Positions 43,192-55,809 of a DNA stretch of 64,000 bases are shown here, piece after piece; position 1 is the first letter of the stretch; the number at the start of each line of letters is the position of its first letter. Below the pieces are notes generated by a model. It did not search any database, had not been told where the DNA came from, and saw only the letters and a list, made by a program, of their open reading frames with translations. The position numbers were made by a program, and so were the translations under genes. The DNA is from Galeruca laticollis (taxonomy: Eukaryota; Arthropoda; Insecta; Coleoptera; Chrysomelidae), in assembly GCA_963921935.1 (NCBI GenBank), contig OY998179.1, positions 20,085,114 through 20,149,113 on the forward strand, in the 5' to 3' direction.

Positions 43192-45817
43192 TTTTACGGT
43201 GTGGTACAGTTAAATATGTGTGTAATGATTTGATTTTTTTTAAGTACTCTATATTTATTTATATACTTTATACAAGTTGAATATGATTGGACTTTAAGTA
43301 TTAATATATATCAATGTATGATTTGAATATATGGATATGTGAATATGAAATGATATTATATTTATTGCAAATTTTAAACCTCTTATACTATTGTTGGGTT
43401 CGCCAAATTACATATTTTTTATTCAATGCTTCCTTTTATTTATTATGCTATTTATGAACATGTAGTTTATTTAATTCTTATGTTTTCTTACCTCGGCTGC
43501 TCTTATTCGTTTACGACTCTTAAAATCAGTAGGGTTCTGGGCATATTATGATAATAAAATCAACCTTGCTTATTAATGTGATATATTTATGTGACTGATA
43601 AAAAAAATTTTGTGAAAATAAAACTTTTGAAAACACATATAAAAAAAATGATTCATATACAAACTATTTGTTACAGCTTATTATACAGTTAGACTGATGA
43701 AACTATTTATTAATAAAATAAATGATTAACCTTTTTGTTCTACCAATTCTTACGTTATACATAAATAATGAGTTATTTTATATATATCTAAATTTCCACT
43801 TTGAATATGACTTTCTTTATATTCCAAAAAAATTATACCTTTCTTTTAACCACGACTTTTTTTTGGCTCATTTGCATAACTTGGTCGAAATCTTGTGAGC
43901 GTTGAAATTCTTAGAAATTTGCAAACACCTGCTCTTTCTAACTTTGCTTCTATGTTAAACAAAAAAAACTTTTAAAGTGTTTCCTTTTCTTTTAACTAAG
44001 AGGATTTATGAAATGATTTTAAAATGTTAAATTTTAGTTTTCTTCGGGACGTGAACTTGGAAACATATTTGATATTTTATCGATTCAAAATCTACGTTTT
44101 AAATATTATTTTACTGTATGGTAATAATTGTGTATTGATATAAACTGGAATTAGTTGTGGTCTGTTACTAGTGGAAATTTTTATATATATTTTTGGTGAA
44201 GTTCGACAAGAGAGAAATTATACATTTTTCTACACTTTATAATGGTAAGTTTTAATATTACTTTTCTCTGGTATATTATATTCATGTAAAGATAACAGAA
44301 CTTTAAACCAGGTATATGAGCTCTTAAAATTTTTATATCACTTGAAATTATTATTTTAAAATTATTATTTATACGTTCTTGTTTGAAAGTTTCATTTATT
44401 TGGTACCAAATATATTTAATAAACACACAACCGACCTTTTGTTCCTTTTTCTTGAAATGATGCTACATCGGAGGAGACGCTTCCCATATATCTTCCCGCC
44501 TTTGATGTTGAATACCTTTGCTTTTCATTATCTTGGTGATAATTTTCTTCCTCTGCTACTTGTAGTCTCACAAACGTTTATTATACTTGATTTATTTTAA
44601 AATTGATTAGATTTTATGTTAATTTATATACTTTTCCTTTGACTAATTATAAATTTGTTACATTAAATAAAACTAGGATAACTTTATTAGTGTTACCTAT
44701 CTGACCACTGACTCTCAACTACCAATTTCCCCGCATTTTACATCGAACATAACCCTTTTTATCGTCTGTCACCGGAAGTGGTTTTTGTTCTCGAAAGTTC
44801 GATTGAAAATTTCACCTGTCACTTTGTTTATTGTTGTTTTTATTGTTTTTCTGACTTAAACCTATTGCAAACTATAGTTTTTTATACCTAATATACTTAT
44901 TGTCATTGATTTATTCACTCACACCTTATTATTATTGTCTTTTTCCATATCACTGTTTATTTGCGCTGTTTTGATTGGTCAATGCAATTTCATTAATTCT
45001 ACGTTTTCTACAATCTACATATTTACTTATTATACATATATACAATTCATTTCTCATTATGTTTGATATTATTACACCTATATACATAAACTATGTCGGT
45101 AATCATTTATTTCATTATTGTTTTTCACATTCAAAATAATTTATGTTGGTATAATTTGTCTCAACTGTTTTATTTTGGTATAAAATTTGACCTTGCCCAT
45201 ATTACAGATTTCTACTTATTATAATATTTCCTATACCTACTTTTATGATTAATCATTAACTAAATATCTTATTCTATATATTTTATTACTTCTAAATGTC
45301 TTTTTATTGTTTAATCATTATAGTTTTAGTTACATTTGTTAGAAGTTTCTATTTATTTTTAAAATATAAACAGATGCTCTGGGTGTCTAAGATTCCATGC
45401 AGCGTTATATTATTTCTTGATCTGCGTTTACTTGTGAGGTTCTGTCTAAGGTTGTTTTTATTAAGTTGAAGAATTAATTTTACAACTGTTTTTCTGATGT
45501 TTGTTTATGATTTCTTTTTATATTTATTTACTATCTTTTTGATTATAACCATTGGTCGTACTTAGTTATATTGTTATACGAGGTATTTTATTATTTTGAT
45601 ACATCATTTTTAAAAATTATTTTTATTGACAAAATTTTAATTTTATATCCTTTATCAGGATTCTGTATATGTTCTATTTACAACAATATATATGTAATAA
45701 CTCAAATAACTGTAAATAATTACTGAAAATGCCGTATGGATCATTGTCATAAATGTAATGTATGTACCGAACCCTTGTGAAAAGATGTATCTTATGCACA
45801 CTAAAATGTATCTATCT
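42954..45817. other. Long non-coding 3' part of the LINE insertion
   Basis: No supported gene. Two related hairpins with GCCCCA stems (GCCCCACGTTTGGGGT near 43041 and GCCCCACTTTTTGGGT near 43097) lie soon after the stop codon. A (TA)n run lies at 43150-43188. The rest is AT-rich without recognised content. Confidence 0.4.
43150..43188. repeat. (TA)n microsatellite
   Basis: Uninterrupted AT alternation. Confidence 0.95.
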
Positions 45818-46923
45818 AATTCGAGAGATGGCAGAAGAAAAAATAATAGAACCATCTACTAGTCCATGGGTGTTTCCAGTAGTGCTCGACAAGAAAAAAG
45901 ATGGAACTATGAGATTCTGCGTGGACTATCGCCAGATAAACAACGTGACGAAGAAAGACAGCTATCCTCTGCCTTGAATTGACGATACATTGGATACTTT
46001 GGCCGGCAGCAAACTGTTTTCCACCTTGGACCTGAAGTCTGGATATTGATAAGTAGAAATGGACCCAGAAGACAAAGAAAAGATTGCAACGTCATGCCAT
46101 TCGGGCTCTGCAATGCTCCCGCGACATTTGAAAAACTCATCGAAAATATCTTGAGAGGGTTGTCTTGGAAGACATGCCTGGTCTATTTGGACGACATCGT
46201 AGTACTGGGGAAGACATTTGTCGAACACCTGAAGAATTTGGAAGACGTACTCAAACGACTCCAAGCTAATCCGCTCATGTTAAACCCGAAGACATGTCAG
46301 CTATTCCAAAACCGAGTCAACTATCTAGGTCATATAGTAAGAAATGAAGGAGGGGCGGTGAATCCAGAGAAAATTACTTCCATTCAGCAATGGCCGCAAC
46401 CTACCAACAAACATCAAATTAGGAACTTCCTTGGACTTTGCACATACTATAGAAGTTTTATCAGGAAGTTTGGAGATATTGCCAAGCCCCTAACGCGACT
46501 CACAGAAGAAACAAAAGCTTTCCAATGGGACGAAGACTGTCAAAAGTCTTTTAAGACCTTAAAGCGACATTTAACCACGGCGCCGATATTGGGATATCCA
46601 TTACCAGAGGGAGACTTAATTCTTGACATGCAAACAACGTAGGACTTGGAGTAGTGCTCTCACAGATCCAAGGAGGGCTAGAGAGAGTGCTGGGATAATT
46701 CAGTAAAGTCCTCTCCAAACCAGAACGAAACTACTGCGTCACAAGAAGAGAACTTTTGGCGGTATTGAAGTCCGTGGAACACTTTTACCAATATCTCTAT
46801 GGTAAAAAGTTCTTTATCCGGACCGATCATGCAGCACTCAAGTGGTTGATGCAGTTCAAAAATCCCGAGGGCCAGATCGCTAGATGGATTGAACGACTTC
46901 AAGAGTACGATTTCAATAACCCT
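45818..46923 (+). pseudogene. Reverse transcriptase and partial RNase H of the Gypsy-like element
   Basis: Resumes the Pol coding broken at 40635. Motifs: IIEPSTSPWVFPVVLDKKKD, MRFCVDYRQINNVT, a stop at 45975, STLDLKSGY, stops at 46048, a small deletion before VMPFGLCNAPATFE, LVYLDDIVVLGKTF (catalytic YLDD), NYLGHIVRNEG, FLGLCTYYRSFI. RNase H residues (YCVTRRELLAVLK, FFIRTDHAALKWLM) follow after a shift near 46640. The frame reaches the end of RNase H (LQEYDF). At 46924 it changes into envelope coding, so the whole integrase is absent. Confidence 0.85.
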
Positions 46924-48410
46924 GTTCTTCTTCCAGTTAAACTCGGCAACGCAAAAATAATTCAATATTATCATTCAATATTATATTATTGTGATTTCAA
47001 TTCCGTTAATATCAAATTTCAAAAATTAAAAACTTTAACCTCAAAAACAATCGACTTGATTAAAATTGATAACGTAAAAATCGAAGAACTACCAAACAAC
47101 TTAAATACTATTAACTTTTTCGAAACACAAATAGAAACTAAATCAAGTGAATTATTACCTCATGAACGGAGGACAAAACGTGGCCTAATCAATGGGCTTG
47201 GTTCAGTTTTTAAAGCTATTAGCGAAAATTTGGACGCTAACGATGGCGAACGTTACGAGAGACATCAAAGAACTTCAACGAAATCAAAATTCTTTAGCAC
47301 AAAAAATCAAAACAGAAAATACATTAGCTGTTTCTTTAATTGATGATTTCAATTCAATCATTCAACAAATAAATAAAAATGAGAGATTATTAGAATACAA
47401 AATTAATACCATAAGTAAATTCATCCGAAATCAATACAATTACAGTACTATTTTCATCAAAGACATTTTTAATCAAATATTAAACATGTATGAAATATTA
47501 ACTTTTATATTGCAAAATGTAGAAAATTCAATTTCATTGCAAAGATTGGTATTATGCACCTTAGTATAATGAAAACAAAACATTTATTGGAGCTTCTAAA
47601 GACCGTATATAAAGATCTTGATGAAGATCAAATGCCTGTCAGATTCAATTCCGATTTATGAAAACCTTATTAAAGTATCTAGTTTCATTCTGAATAATAA
47701 AATTACATACATATTACATGTTCTTGTAATGTATCCAATAAAATTAAGTTTATTTCATTTATATCCTATTTTGAAAGAGAATCAACCAAAAATAATCGTA
47801 CCTCAAAATAAATTCGTTTTAAGGAATAAATTGTACTTCGCATATCCGAGCGACTCATGAATGAAAATGATTACACAAGAATACATTTGCGGTGAAACCG
47901 ATCTAGAAGGAGTCAATGATGATGTGATGAGTCCGTGTGAAATTCAAATAATGGACCTAAAAGCGGCATCCACCTATCATCAAGTGGCGGTATTTGCCTC
48001 TCAACCATTATTCAAGAGACCAGGTGTATCTAATCAATGGATTGCATTTTTACCACAAAAAACCAATCCACCAACAAGATGAAGTCGTCAACTTAATTGG
48101 CACACAGTTAATCAGTTTTCCTGCTTCGTGCCAAGTTAACGCGGACGCAGTACACATAACCAACAAAGAAGAAATAGAAACAGGAAGCCAGCCGATTTTA
48201 TTTCCCATAATAGTAGTCAATCTTAATCGATCTAAGACAATTCAAGATTTCAACAGCAGTTTACCTCCTTTAGATTTAGACAAACTTTCATACACTCAGA
48301 TCCAGAATCATCAAGAACCAACCCAATTTAGAGACAGTTGCCATCGATAACCCTCTCATTACCAATACAATAGTTTACATACTTTCAGTAGTGTTCATTG
48401 TAGTCCAGTC
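46924..48410 (+). pseudogene. Errantivirus/baculovirus-F-type envelope fusion protein, decayed
   Basis: The envelope gene of insect endogenous retroviruses: a membrane fusion glycoprotein of the type shared with baculovirus F proteins. The recognisable part is a furin-like site RTKR at 47170-47181, directly followed by GLINGLGSVFKAI, the usual start of the fusion subunit, then a heptad-rich helical stretch. Later pieces, in shifted frames to about 48350, include a Cys and Asn-rich ectodomain. A hydrophobic stretch near 48360-48410 could be the transmembrane segment. Several frameshifts (near 47220, 47570, 47860, 48070) and stops break it. It begins directly after RNase H coding with no integrase between. 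A 2.3 kb element is inserted just after it. Confidence 0.75.
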
Positions 48411-48423
48411 AAATGGTAGTTTT

Positions 48424-48735
48424 AAGTGGAAAGTTTTGGAGTAATTGTTTTTATTGGTTTATTCTATGTTTTTTGGGGTGCTGAACACGAATCTGAAGTT
48501 GTCCAACAAATATTTGCACGGCAAATAAGAGAAATCATCAAAAAAAACTCTAAAAATCTTGTTTTTAGTGGTTTTCGGCTAATAACTTGCAAAGCATGCT
48601 ATTTATGCAGAAATTGTTTATATAGTAAAATAAAGAAGAGAAAATTTCCTATAATTTATGATTCTTAGTATTTTTTCGTACGTCGTATGGTTTCCACGCA
48701 AAAGAGTGCTGAAATATGGGAGAAATTAGCATTTG
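48424..48735 (+). repeat. Left arm of the CXC element
   Basis: Inverted match to 50455-50763; shared words include CAATAAAAACAATTACTCC in reverse and CCACGCAAAAGAGTGCTGAA. An 80-codon ORF in this arm is only the repeat being open by chance. Confidence 0.85.
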
Positions 48736-49223
48736 CAAAAAAATAGCAGAATACGTCATTAGTTTATATTTTTTATTTTATGTAGGTGAACATTATTTGA
48801 TGTTTTGTAAAATATTTAAATTAATTATTTGAAACATTGATAAAAAATGTTAAAAAACAAAAGAAAACAAAGGTATTTAATTATTTCAACACACTTAAAT
48901 ATTTATGACCTAATACGAGCCCTCTTAGACACCGGATTCCAGCAGGGCAGCATTCCAGTTCTTCTAGGTGTGAAACAAAAATCATCGACTTAATTGCAAA
49001 ATATTCAACAATTTATTGAATAAATATGAAAAATATCAATTTATAAGTAGTAGTACCTATCTATTTACTTGTACGAGCCCTTTTAGGTACCGGCTCCATG
49101 TTTTCCTCAGGACACCATCCAGTTCTTCAACGTCTGAAATAAATAAGAGACCAAATTTCAAACACTTATCAACATATTGAATAGATATGAAAGCTGTAGA
49201 CACATATTTTGACACACAAATAA

Positions 49224-50155
49224 TTAGTGAGCAGATAAATGATGGTAAGATAGAATTATCCATGCACAGTTATCTTCAAGTAACTCCGGATCGTCCTCTG
49301 CTTCTTCTTCAATTTCTGCAATTGGCATATTATTGCAGCCGTTCTCGCAGTTGAGGCAGATACTGGAACAGTTAAGGCCAGCTTTTCTACATCCACAGTT
49401 GGTCTGACAGGTCTTTATGCATTCGCAAGCTATTAGTTCTAATAGTGCGTCTGGTGCTGGTGGCTGTAATGTTGTTACAGCTTGCAGGACCTCCTTTGGT
49501 TTTCTTCCAACCCCATTGCTCAGGATCTTTTTCATTTCCAAGCCATTCTTGTACTTGAAAGTACACTCTCAAAGAATGTTGCTGAGCTGCAGCTTCGGTA
49601 GGAGGTAGCGACGCCAATTGTGCTGATGTTTTGTATGCCGATCTAAGATAGCATTTATACCTCAATTTGTTCAAGGACGCGCTTTCCTTGTCCCTTAATT
49701 TGTACAGCGCAGTGAAAAAGGTAATACCAGCATTAATAACAGCGTCAGCATGTGCCGTGGGATCTTTGAAAATTTGAATTGTCTTGGTTAGGGCAGGGTT
49801 TTTCTTGAGGGTTTGGCAGTCGTTGTTGTGACCTTGTGTAATATTCGGGAATTCGTGTTCCGCACACAAAACAATCTGTTTTGAAGCAAAAGTCAGAGAA
49901 TGATCTTAGTTTTCCCGAAGATGTGCTTGGTTGAGCAGCAATCTTCAGGTAAGCAGCTATCATTTTTTCATTTGTGTAACTTTTCTGACATGAAACATGT
50001 ATGTTTACAGATGTTTTACCCGCCAAAACAACTCCTTTCCTATGATTTCTTTTTTTACTAGCATCTCGTAAAGTTTCTACTCCTTTTTCCTTTACCACTT
50101 TCACTGGGCCCTCATTTAAATGTTTTTCACAAATAAAATACTTATCACTGGACAT
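49224..50155 (-). pseudogene. Uncharacterised cysteine-rich (CXC-like) gene
   Basis: The minus strand starts with MSSDKYFICEKHLNEGPVK, an N-terminal zinc-binding-like region with IHVSCQKSYTNEK, and DFCFKTDCFVC. After a frameshift near 49865 it continues GHNNDCQTLKKNPALTK and a helical region RYKCYLRSAYKTSAQLAS; after a second shift near 49535, PPAPDALLELIACECIKTCQ and CGCRKAGLNCSSICLNCENG, then an acidic tail. The last block resembles the tesmin/CXC cysteine pattern. I recognise this arrangement as a repeated, unnamed insect gene family but cannot assign a function. Its position between inverted arms suggests that it travels as, or with, a DNA transposon. Confidence 0.6.
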
Positions 50156-50454
50156 TGTAAAGAGTTGTGGTATTGTATCTCAACGAAAACACTCGGAAAC
50201 GAAAATAACTGGACTTCGCGCCGCCACAGTAAGAGACAAATGACACGACCACGGCAATAGCAGTACCGAATGCATGAAGACGTGCCTTTGACGCTCACCC
50301 TTTTCAGTCACGTGATTTTGACGGATACCCCCTCCAGTCAGGATAGTCGAACCGAACTGCCTTTGCTTTTAAATCGAAAGCCGAGGTGCTGCAAATGAAT
50401 TGTTTCACTTAAAAGGAAAGTTGCATTATTCATTATGTTTTGCTTTTTCCAAAA

Positions 50455-50763
50455 AATACTGATTATCCCCATATTTCAGCACTCTTTTGCGTGGAAACCA
50501 TACGATGTAAGAAAAAATGTTAACAGACATAAATTGTAGGAAATTTTCTCCTCTTTATTCTATTACATTAACACTTTTTTCATAAATAGCTTACTTTGCA
50601 AGTTATAAGCTGAAAACCACTTAAAAACAATATTTTGAGTGTTTTTTGATGATTTCTCTTATTTGCCGAGCAAATTTTTGTTGGACAACTTCAGATTCGT
50701 GTTCAGCACCCCAAAAAACATAGAATAAACCAATAAAAACAATTACTCCAAAACTTTCCACTT
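50455..50763 (-). repeat. Right arm of the CXC element
   Basis: Reverse complement of the left arm at 48424-48735, with scattered differences. Confidence 0.85.
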
Positions 50764-50924
50764 CGACCCCTTTTTGTGCACCGTTTTACTGGAGTATTGT
50801 GTATTTAGTGTATAGAACAATCAAGTGCAAGGAAAAAACCCAAGAAACCGAGGACAACCATTGTGATAGAGACACTGAAAATGTTCGCCTTCCTTGACCT
50901 TCAGCCCTCAGGTGCCGAATCTTT

Positions 50925-50935
50925 AGGGGGAGGAA
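50925..50935 (+). promoter_or_regulatory. Polypurine tract of the errantivirus-type element
   Basis: AGGGGGAGGAA, a purine run of the kind that primes plus-strand synthesis. It lies after the envelope remnant and before an LTR-like AT-rich block. Confidence 0.6.
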
Positions 50936-51130
50936 TTATATCACCCTCACCCGCAGATCAGTTATAATAATATGATATTGTAGTTTGCTTATGTTGTATA
51001 TTATTTAGATTTATATATAAATTCATTTTATTTCAAGAATAGAGTTAGTCGGCAGTTAGTTTGTAGTTTTTTAGAAAACAGATTTACGAAATAAAGTACA
51101 AGTAAAGGTTGCGTTAAACTCCGAAATCTA
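50936..51130 (+). repeat. Probable 3' LTR or part of it
   Basis: Directly follows the polypurine tract. Includes AATAAAGTAC near 51091, usable as a polyadenylation signal. No second LTR copy exists in the window, so the right border is uncertain. Confidence 0.45.
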
Positions 51131-53080
51131 TTATGATGCATCCTGTAGAAATTTAATTGGGTGTCTGATGTATAAACACATATCGGCGAAGTATGAGTTG
51201 TTTGATTTCAGTTCCGTAAAACCTTGGTTTTTCCAATATGCGGAACGACAATTATTTCGTAGAAATTATAAATTACTAATGAAAAAGAGTTTGTAAAAGT
51301 CTTACAATAGTTACATGCATAGAAACTAAGCACATGGCGAAAGATAAGAATTGCGCGAACATCTGTTATAATAAAAATATTATTATAATGTAACTACTTC
51401 ACTTTTGTTCGACTTTCTGAATTGTAAACGTAGTTGTAGTTTTTGGTAAATTATTAATATAATTTTGTGAAATAATTTAAAAAAAAACCAGATCTTCGAA
51501 AGAAAATCTATAATTCACTATAAAAATGGATACTAGTCATAGTGAGATTATTTGAATAATATTGCCAGATTTTGAAAGTCGTACGGAGAAAGAGGAAATG
51601 TAAAATAATACTCATTGATCTATTGAAATGAGAATAAAATACCTCTAATGACCCATACATTTCACAACTCAACCGATCAGAGCAACTCAAGGGACAAAGA
51701 ATACTAGTCTATCAGTGTATGGAGAAAGTTTTTCATTCGATCGATCCGAACTTTTCTGCGAAAATCCTCTTTTCAACGAACCAGAGCCATCAAGCAAAAC
51801 AATTGGAAAACACAACAAAGGAGAACACGAGAAAAAAAACAGCATTGTTAACGGGAATCAAATAAAGAACGATGCAATAGTGACGACGATGAGAAAAACT
51901 GTTGGGAAAAAGAATAACAAATGTATTACTACATCGAGATCTTTAGATTGCAGCTGGCTTTTGTCTCGATTAGACTTTCTATCAAGTGGAAATTGATAAC
52001 AAGAAATATGGTAAGTTGAGATTAATTGAATCGTTGAGATTAATTGAACGATTTGAATAAATATCGGATAGTCGAAACATATTATTAAATGAATGTATTC
52101 GTAGATTGTAAATATATTAGGGAAAAACTAGAACCTTCATTTCAATTATTTTTGTTTAACGGCGACAATATTTTATTTTCCTTAGAAGTACCAAGTTTCA
52201 AGTGAATAGGCTATTTCGAAAAAGTGTTGATCTGATCAACACATAAAAAGATCAATAATTAAGCCTTTGAAGTGGACTGTAATACACGCATTTGTGTGTA
52301 CCTTTGTATATGTGTGTATACATGTAAATTATAGCATACAGTTGTTTATACTATTTTTTGGGGATTTTTATATTTTAAAAGTATTACATGGTTGTATTAC
52401 ATATTAACGTAATTGAAAGTTTCTACTATCTTGCATTAATAGAACGATAAAGTATATTTAGCTTAATGCACGTTTTAGGTTGTTTTAGTTAATTATTTCG
52501 TATTCTAATAACTTTTTAATATAATAATATGTAAAAAAAATTCATAAACATGCAAAACAAACAAATCTTACCCTAAAATCACCCTGTATATCAAAATTGT
52601 TTGTGACAGATTGAATTTTGACAAAAAAAATCAATAATTCACATTTAGGAAGATTGCTTCAAAAAATTTCAGGTTGTTAAGGTTTGTTAGATTTTGAAAG
52701 GCGATGACAAAAATGAAGAGTGTGGTTTTGAATCATTGTGAGCGAAAATTGTAATATTTTGGCTTGAATTTGCGATACAAGTAACTAATACGTCTTATAA
52801 AATGTACTTTATGCGCTGGTGAAACTGTGCCGGAAAAGCATTTTTGAAAGTGGAAAATACACTTGCTTGAAAGTTTGGAGCGCATATGTGCTATTGTGGC
52901 ACTTTGGTTGATTTGTCGTAAGCAGTTGATACACTTCTACAAGAGGAGTATTAAAAGACTTCAGAAAGCTTTGGCATAGGGTTTTTATTTCAATTTGGAA
53001 CATTTTGTTATGGATGAGTTTATAGGAGGAAAGGGATTTTTGCTGAACTCACGACCCGAGACATTGTGAATTTATATATA
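51131..53080. other. Mostly non-coding
   Basis: No recognised gene apart from the weak ORF at 51715. A perfect 19-base palindrome, GTGTTGATC T GATCAACAC, lies at 52224-52242. Confidence 0.35.
51715..51996 (+). CDS. Unrecognised ORF followed by a strong splice donor
   Basis: 93 codons, opening with a GTG rather than an ATG after an upstream in-frame stop, so it might be an internal or terminal exon. It is lysine, asparagine and serine-rich (for example GKHNKGEHEKKNS) without a domain that I know. Fourteen bases after its stop, ATG/GTAAGTTGAG is a near-ideal donor site, so the region may be transcribed. It could equally be chance. Confidence 0.2.
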   Translation: MYGESFSFDRSELFCENPLFNEPEPSSKTIGKHNKGEHEKKNSIVNGNQIKNDAIVTTMRKTVGKKNNKCITTSRSLDCSWLLSRLDFLSSGN

Positions 53081-53082
53081 AT

Positions 53083-53330
53083 AATAATAATTTATTCAAT
53101 GAAAGATATATACAATAATACATAAAAGATGTATACAATATAATAAATAATTTAAAAAAGTAATTATTGTTAAAAATACATGAATAAACAAACAAAACAA
53201 AGAATCACTGAAGCGCGAAAGACGCTTGTACGTGATATTTTCACATAATTAAAAATAACTTACAAAACACCATAAATATATAAAATCGACACACAGCCTT
53301 AATATAATACATATATGTTTATTTACAAAT
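53083..53330 (-). repeat. Possible minus-strand LINE 3' end with (ATT)n tail
   Basis: AATAATAATAATTTATTCAATG in reverse reads as an AATAAA-type end with (ATT)n, as at 18475. No coding sequence is attached. Confidence 0.35.
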
Positions 53331-54104
53331 ATAACAGATTGTGATAACAACACATGGTGGTAACAGATTATGGTAAAATGGTTAGTGAGACTTGTAGAGT
53401 AAGCCCATTAGAACCAATGGTCGTACATGGGTCCCCTTCACATTATTATTGACAACTATCCATGTTTAGGTGTGGAATACATTGTTATACATTTTCTGCT
53501 CAATAGCAACAATATAATATATATTGTAATAACGTGTGGTAAAATCCGTTGTAAAAAAATCCAGTGTAATGAATGGGTAGAAAACCCTATTGTATATTTT
53601 GTTGTCACCAGTGTAACAAATCGGTTAACAATCCGATTGTATATTTATCCTCTGTAATGAATATTTGGTCACCACTGTAATAACCGCTGTGGTTGTTTAG
53701 GGTTTACAGCCCTCTGTTACCAGTGTAGGACAACCTTTGAATTCCTATTTCCTTGAATTTTGCAGCGTGCTGTCACCAGTGCCTTATGGCACAATTTAGA
53801 GCCAGGAATCTCCCTGTGGGTACCCTCGGTGGAGGTGGTTTCCTGGCACAAGCGGACAAGGTCTTCGTGGGGCCTCTTGGGCTTATACAATGTGCCAAGC
53901 CTGAGTTCTAAGGCAGGTCGCGTTAACCCGTTCAAACTTGCTGGTCCGAGGGTAGGGGTTGTTGATAAAGGAAACAGACTGGGTGGATAATATGTACATA
54001 TATATTACAAACAGTAATTAATTAAATCCAGTAATTCAGCCCTGGTTTGGACACAGTAAGAGTTACTCGGGGGAGAATGTCCCGGTATGATACACTAGAA
54101 GTTA
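53331..54104. other. Unassigned; GC-richer block at 53700-53990
   Basis: The block at 53700-53990 is clearly less AT-rich than its surroundings and is open in short frames on both strands, but I recognise no protein in either. The motif CACCAGTGTA/TACCAGTGTAGG recurs at about 53607, 53720 and 53776. Confidence 0.3.
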
Positions 54105-54400
54105 ATTAGGGAAAAACGTCTTTCATAACCTGGAAGTAGTTTCTCGTTATTATGACAAAAGTAAAAGATGTCTTGCATATGACTATCCCTGTATGAGGAG
54201 TGCGAAAAAATTAATATGACTCGGGCAAAACGTCTTCCATAATCTGAAAGTAGTCTTTCCTGATTATGACATAAATGAAAGATATCTGGTGTATGAATAT
54301 CCCTGTATTATATAAGAACATATTTATAAAAAAAAATCTTTCGAAATCTGAAGGTATAAATACGATATTTCTTACATATGAATATCCCTGTACAATCTTT
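54105..54400 (+). repeat. Three decaying tandem repeats of about 100 bp
   Basis: Each unit runs from ACGTCTT-CATAA-CTG-AAGTA through TGACA-AA-TGAAAGAT to TATGA-TATCCCTGTA. Ends fall near 54198, 54310 and 54394. Confidence 0.65.
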
Positions 54401-55809
54401 AAATTCTCTTGACTAAAATTTAGGGTTCCCCTGGATTATTAGATCGATTGCAAATCGTACTATTTCCTAAATATGTTAGGTGAGGGGCTCAAATGTCAAT
54501 AGTGCACTTAATATGACCAGAAAATGTACCTTTGGACACCCGTCAAATCAAATAAAATGTCAATACGATATTTGTTCAAAAAGAAATAATTATAATGACA
54601 TAGAAAAAAAAACTTACGTTTTTGAAATATCACAAGTCACAACTACACAATATCACTGTTGACGTACGACCGTCGAAGTACCTGAGCACTCTATGAGGGT
54701 TACTACCTCACTGCCTCCGTTACCAAATTTTCTGCTATTTATTTCAGAAGATTTGGGATATGTTATTCGTGTTGCCCTTGTCTCATATTTTTTATTTTCG
54801 TAATTGGAGGTTAATTTTCAATTTGTTTATACTAAGTTGCAAGGTTTGTCTATATTTTTGATAAACAAACCATCGTGTGTTTTGTCATCGACCTTGTTGG
54901 TTGTGTAAAATTGTTTGTTTAAATTCTTTTCTGGTGTAGGTCAACAATTGTTTTTCTATTAATTGGATTCGACTTATTTTATTATCAAGAAAATTATATC
55001 TTTATAGGGTGTCCTTAAATTCCCCTTTGTCATATTTCGTGTTTATTACAATATGAACAGTTATAAAAACAATATAACTGTGGTGTTAGTGATAACAATA
55101 AATGCGGTAGCCATAGATAGTGGTCAACAATGGTTCAGAAGGAAATAAAATCAATTGGCTATTGATTTGGAAGAAAACAATGATGAAAAAAGTAAGGACT
55201 ATTCTGTTCATGACACACAAACATTCAAAATAATAACAGCAACACTGAATTTACTATAGTTCGTTTTTAAAAGGCATGGAGTAATAAAAGCTTATTAGGT
55301 ATGCAAAACCGATACAGGGTGTATAATAAAATATCTCCGAAGTTTATCTAATTTTGTACTAAAATTTCTCATTTGTTACGAATTTCAGGTAGACACCCCG
55401 TAACTCTGTATTCGGTTGAGTCGCCTATTGTATTGAAAGGGTCGCTCTATTGTATTTGAATGAACAAATAAACAATTTAATCCTCAGAGGCGTACAATCA
55501 GGACAAAACAAACTTGGTATATGAATATGAAGGAACTATGAAATTATAATTACGAAAACTATTCAAAAGAGTTCACAATATCGATTCAATGAAAACACAT
55601 TTTTTTGTGTTCCTATGAATAAACAATAAACATAAAATATTATATAAAAAATAGCAAATTTTTTTGCAGTAGGTATCAACTTTACTACTAATATACCGTT
55701 TACAATAGGAGAGGAAAAAAGAAAAATGCAGGAATAAAGTACGAATTAATGTAATATTTATAAAAAAAAAGTCTAACAAATAATAGTAATAACTAACACA
55801 AAACCTAGT
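54401..55809. other. Non-coding AT-rich
   Basis: No gene recognised. Confidence 0.35.

Larger units (their letters stand above)
40636..45817 (+). mobile_element. LINE insertion with 12 bp target duplication
   Basis: AATTCGAGAGAT occurs at 40624-40635 and again at 45818-45829. Removing the intervening 5.2 kb brings the Gypsy Pol frame together without gain or loss of codons. The inserted element is 5'-truncated and plus-strand, with coding to 42953. The remaining 2.9 kb to the duplication is long for a LINE 3' region and probably includes later insertions. Confidence 0.85.
48424..50763 (-). mobile_element. 2.3 kb element with arms of about 300 bp and a CXC-type gene
   Basis: Bases 48424 to about 48735 and about 50455-50763 are inverted repeats starting AAGTGGAAAGTTTTGGAG. 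A minus-strand gene lies between them. The element separates the envelope remnant from a polypurine tract and LTR-like end at 50925. I could not identify a target-site duplication, and the transposase class is unknown. Confidence 0.7.

Noticed and set aside
48426..48668. 80-codon ORF starting MESFGVIVFIG
   Set aside because: It lies entirely in the inverted arm of the CXC element, and the other arm copy is not open in the same way.
53760..53990. 76-codon ORF in the GC-richer block
   Set aside because: Both strands are open and neither resembles a known protein; kept only as an unassigned block.
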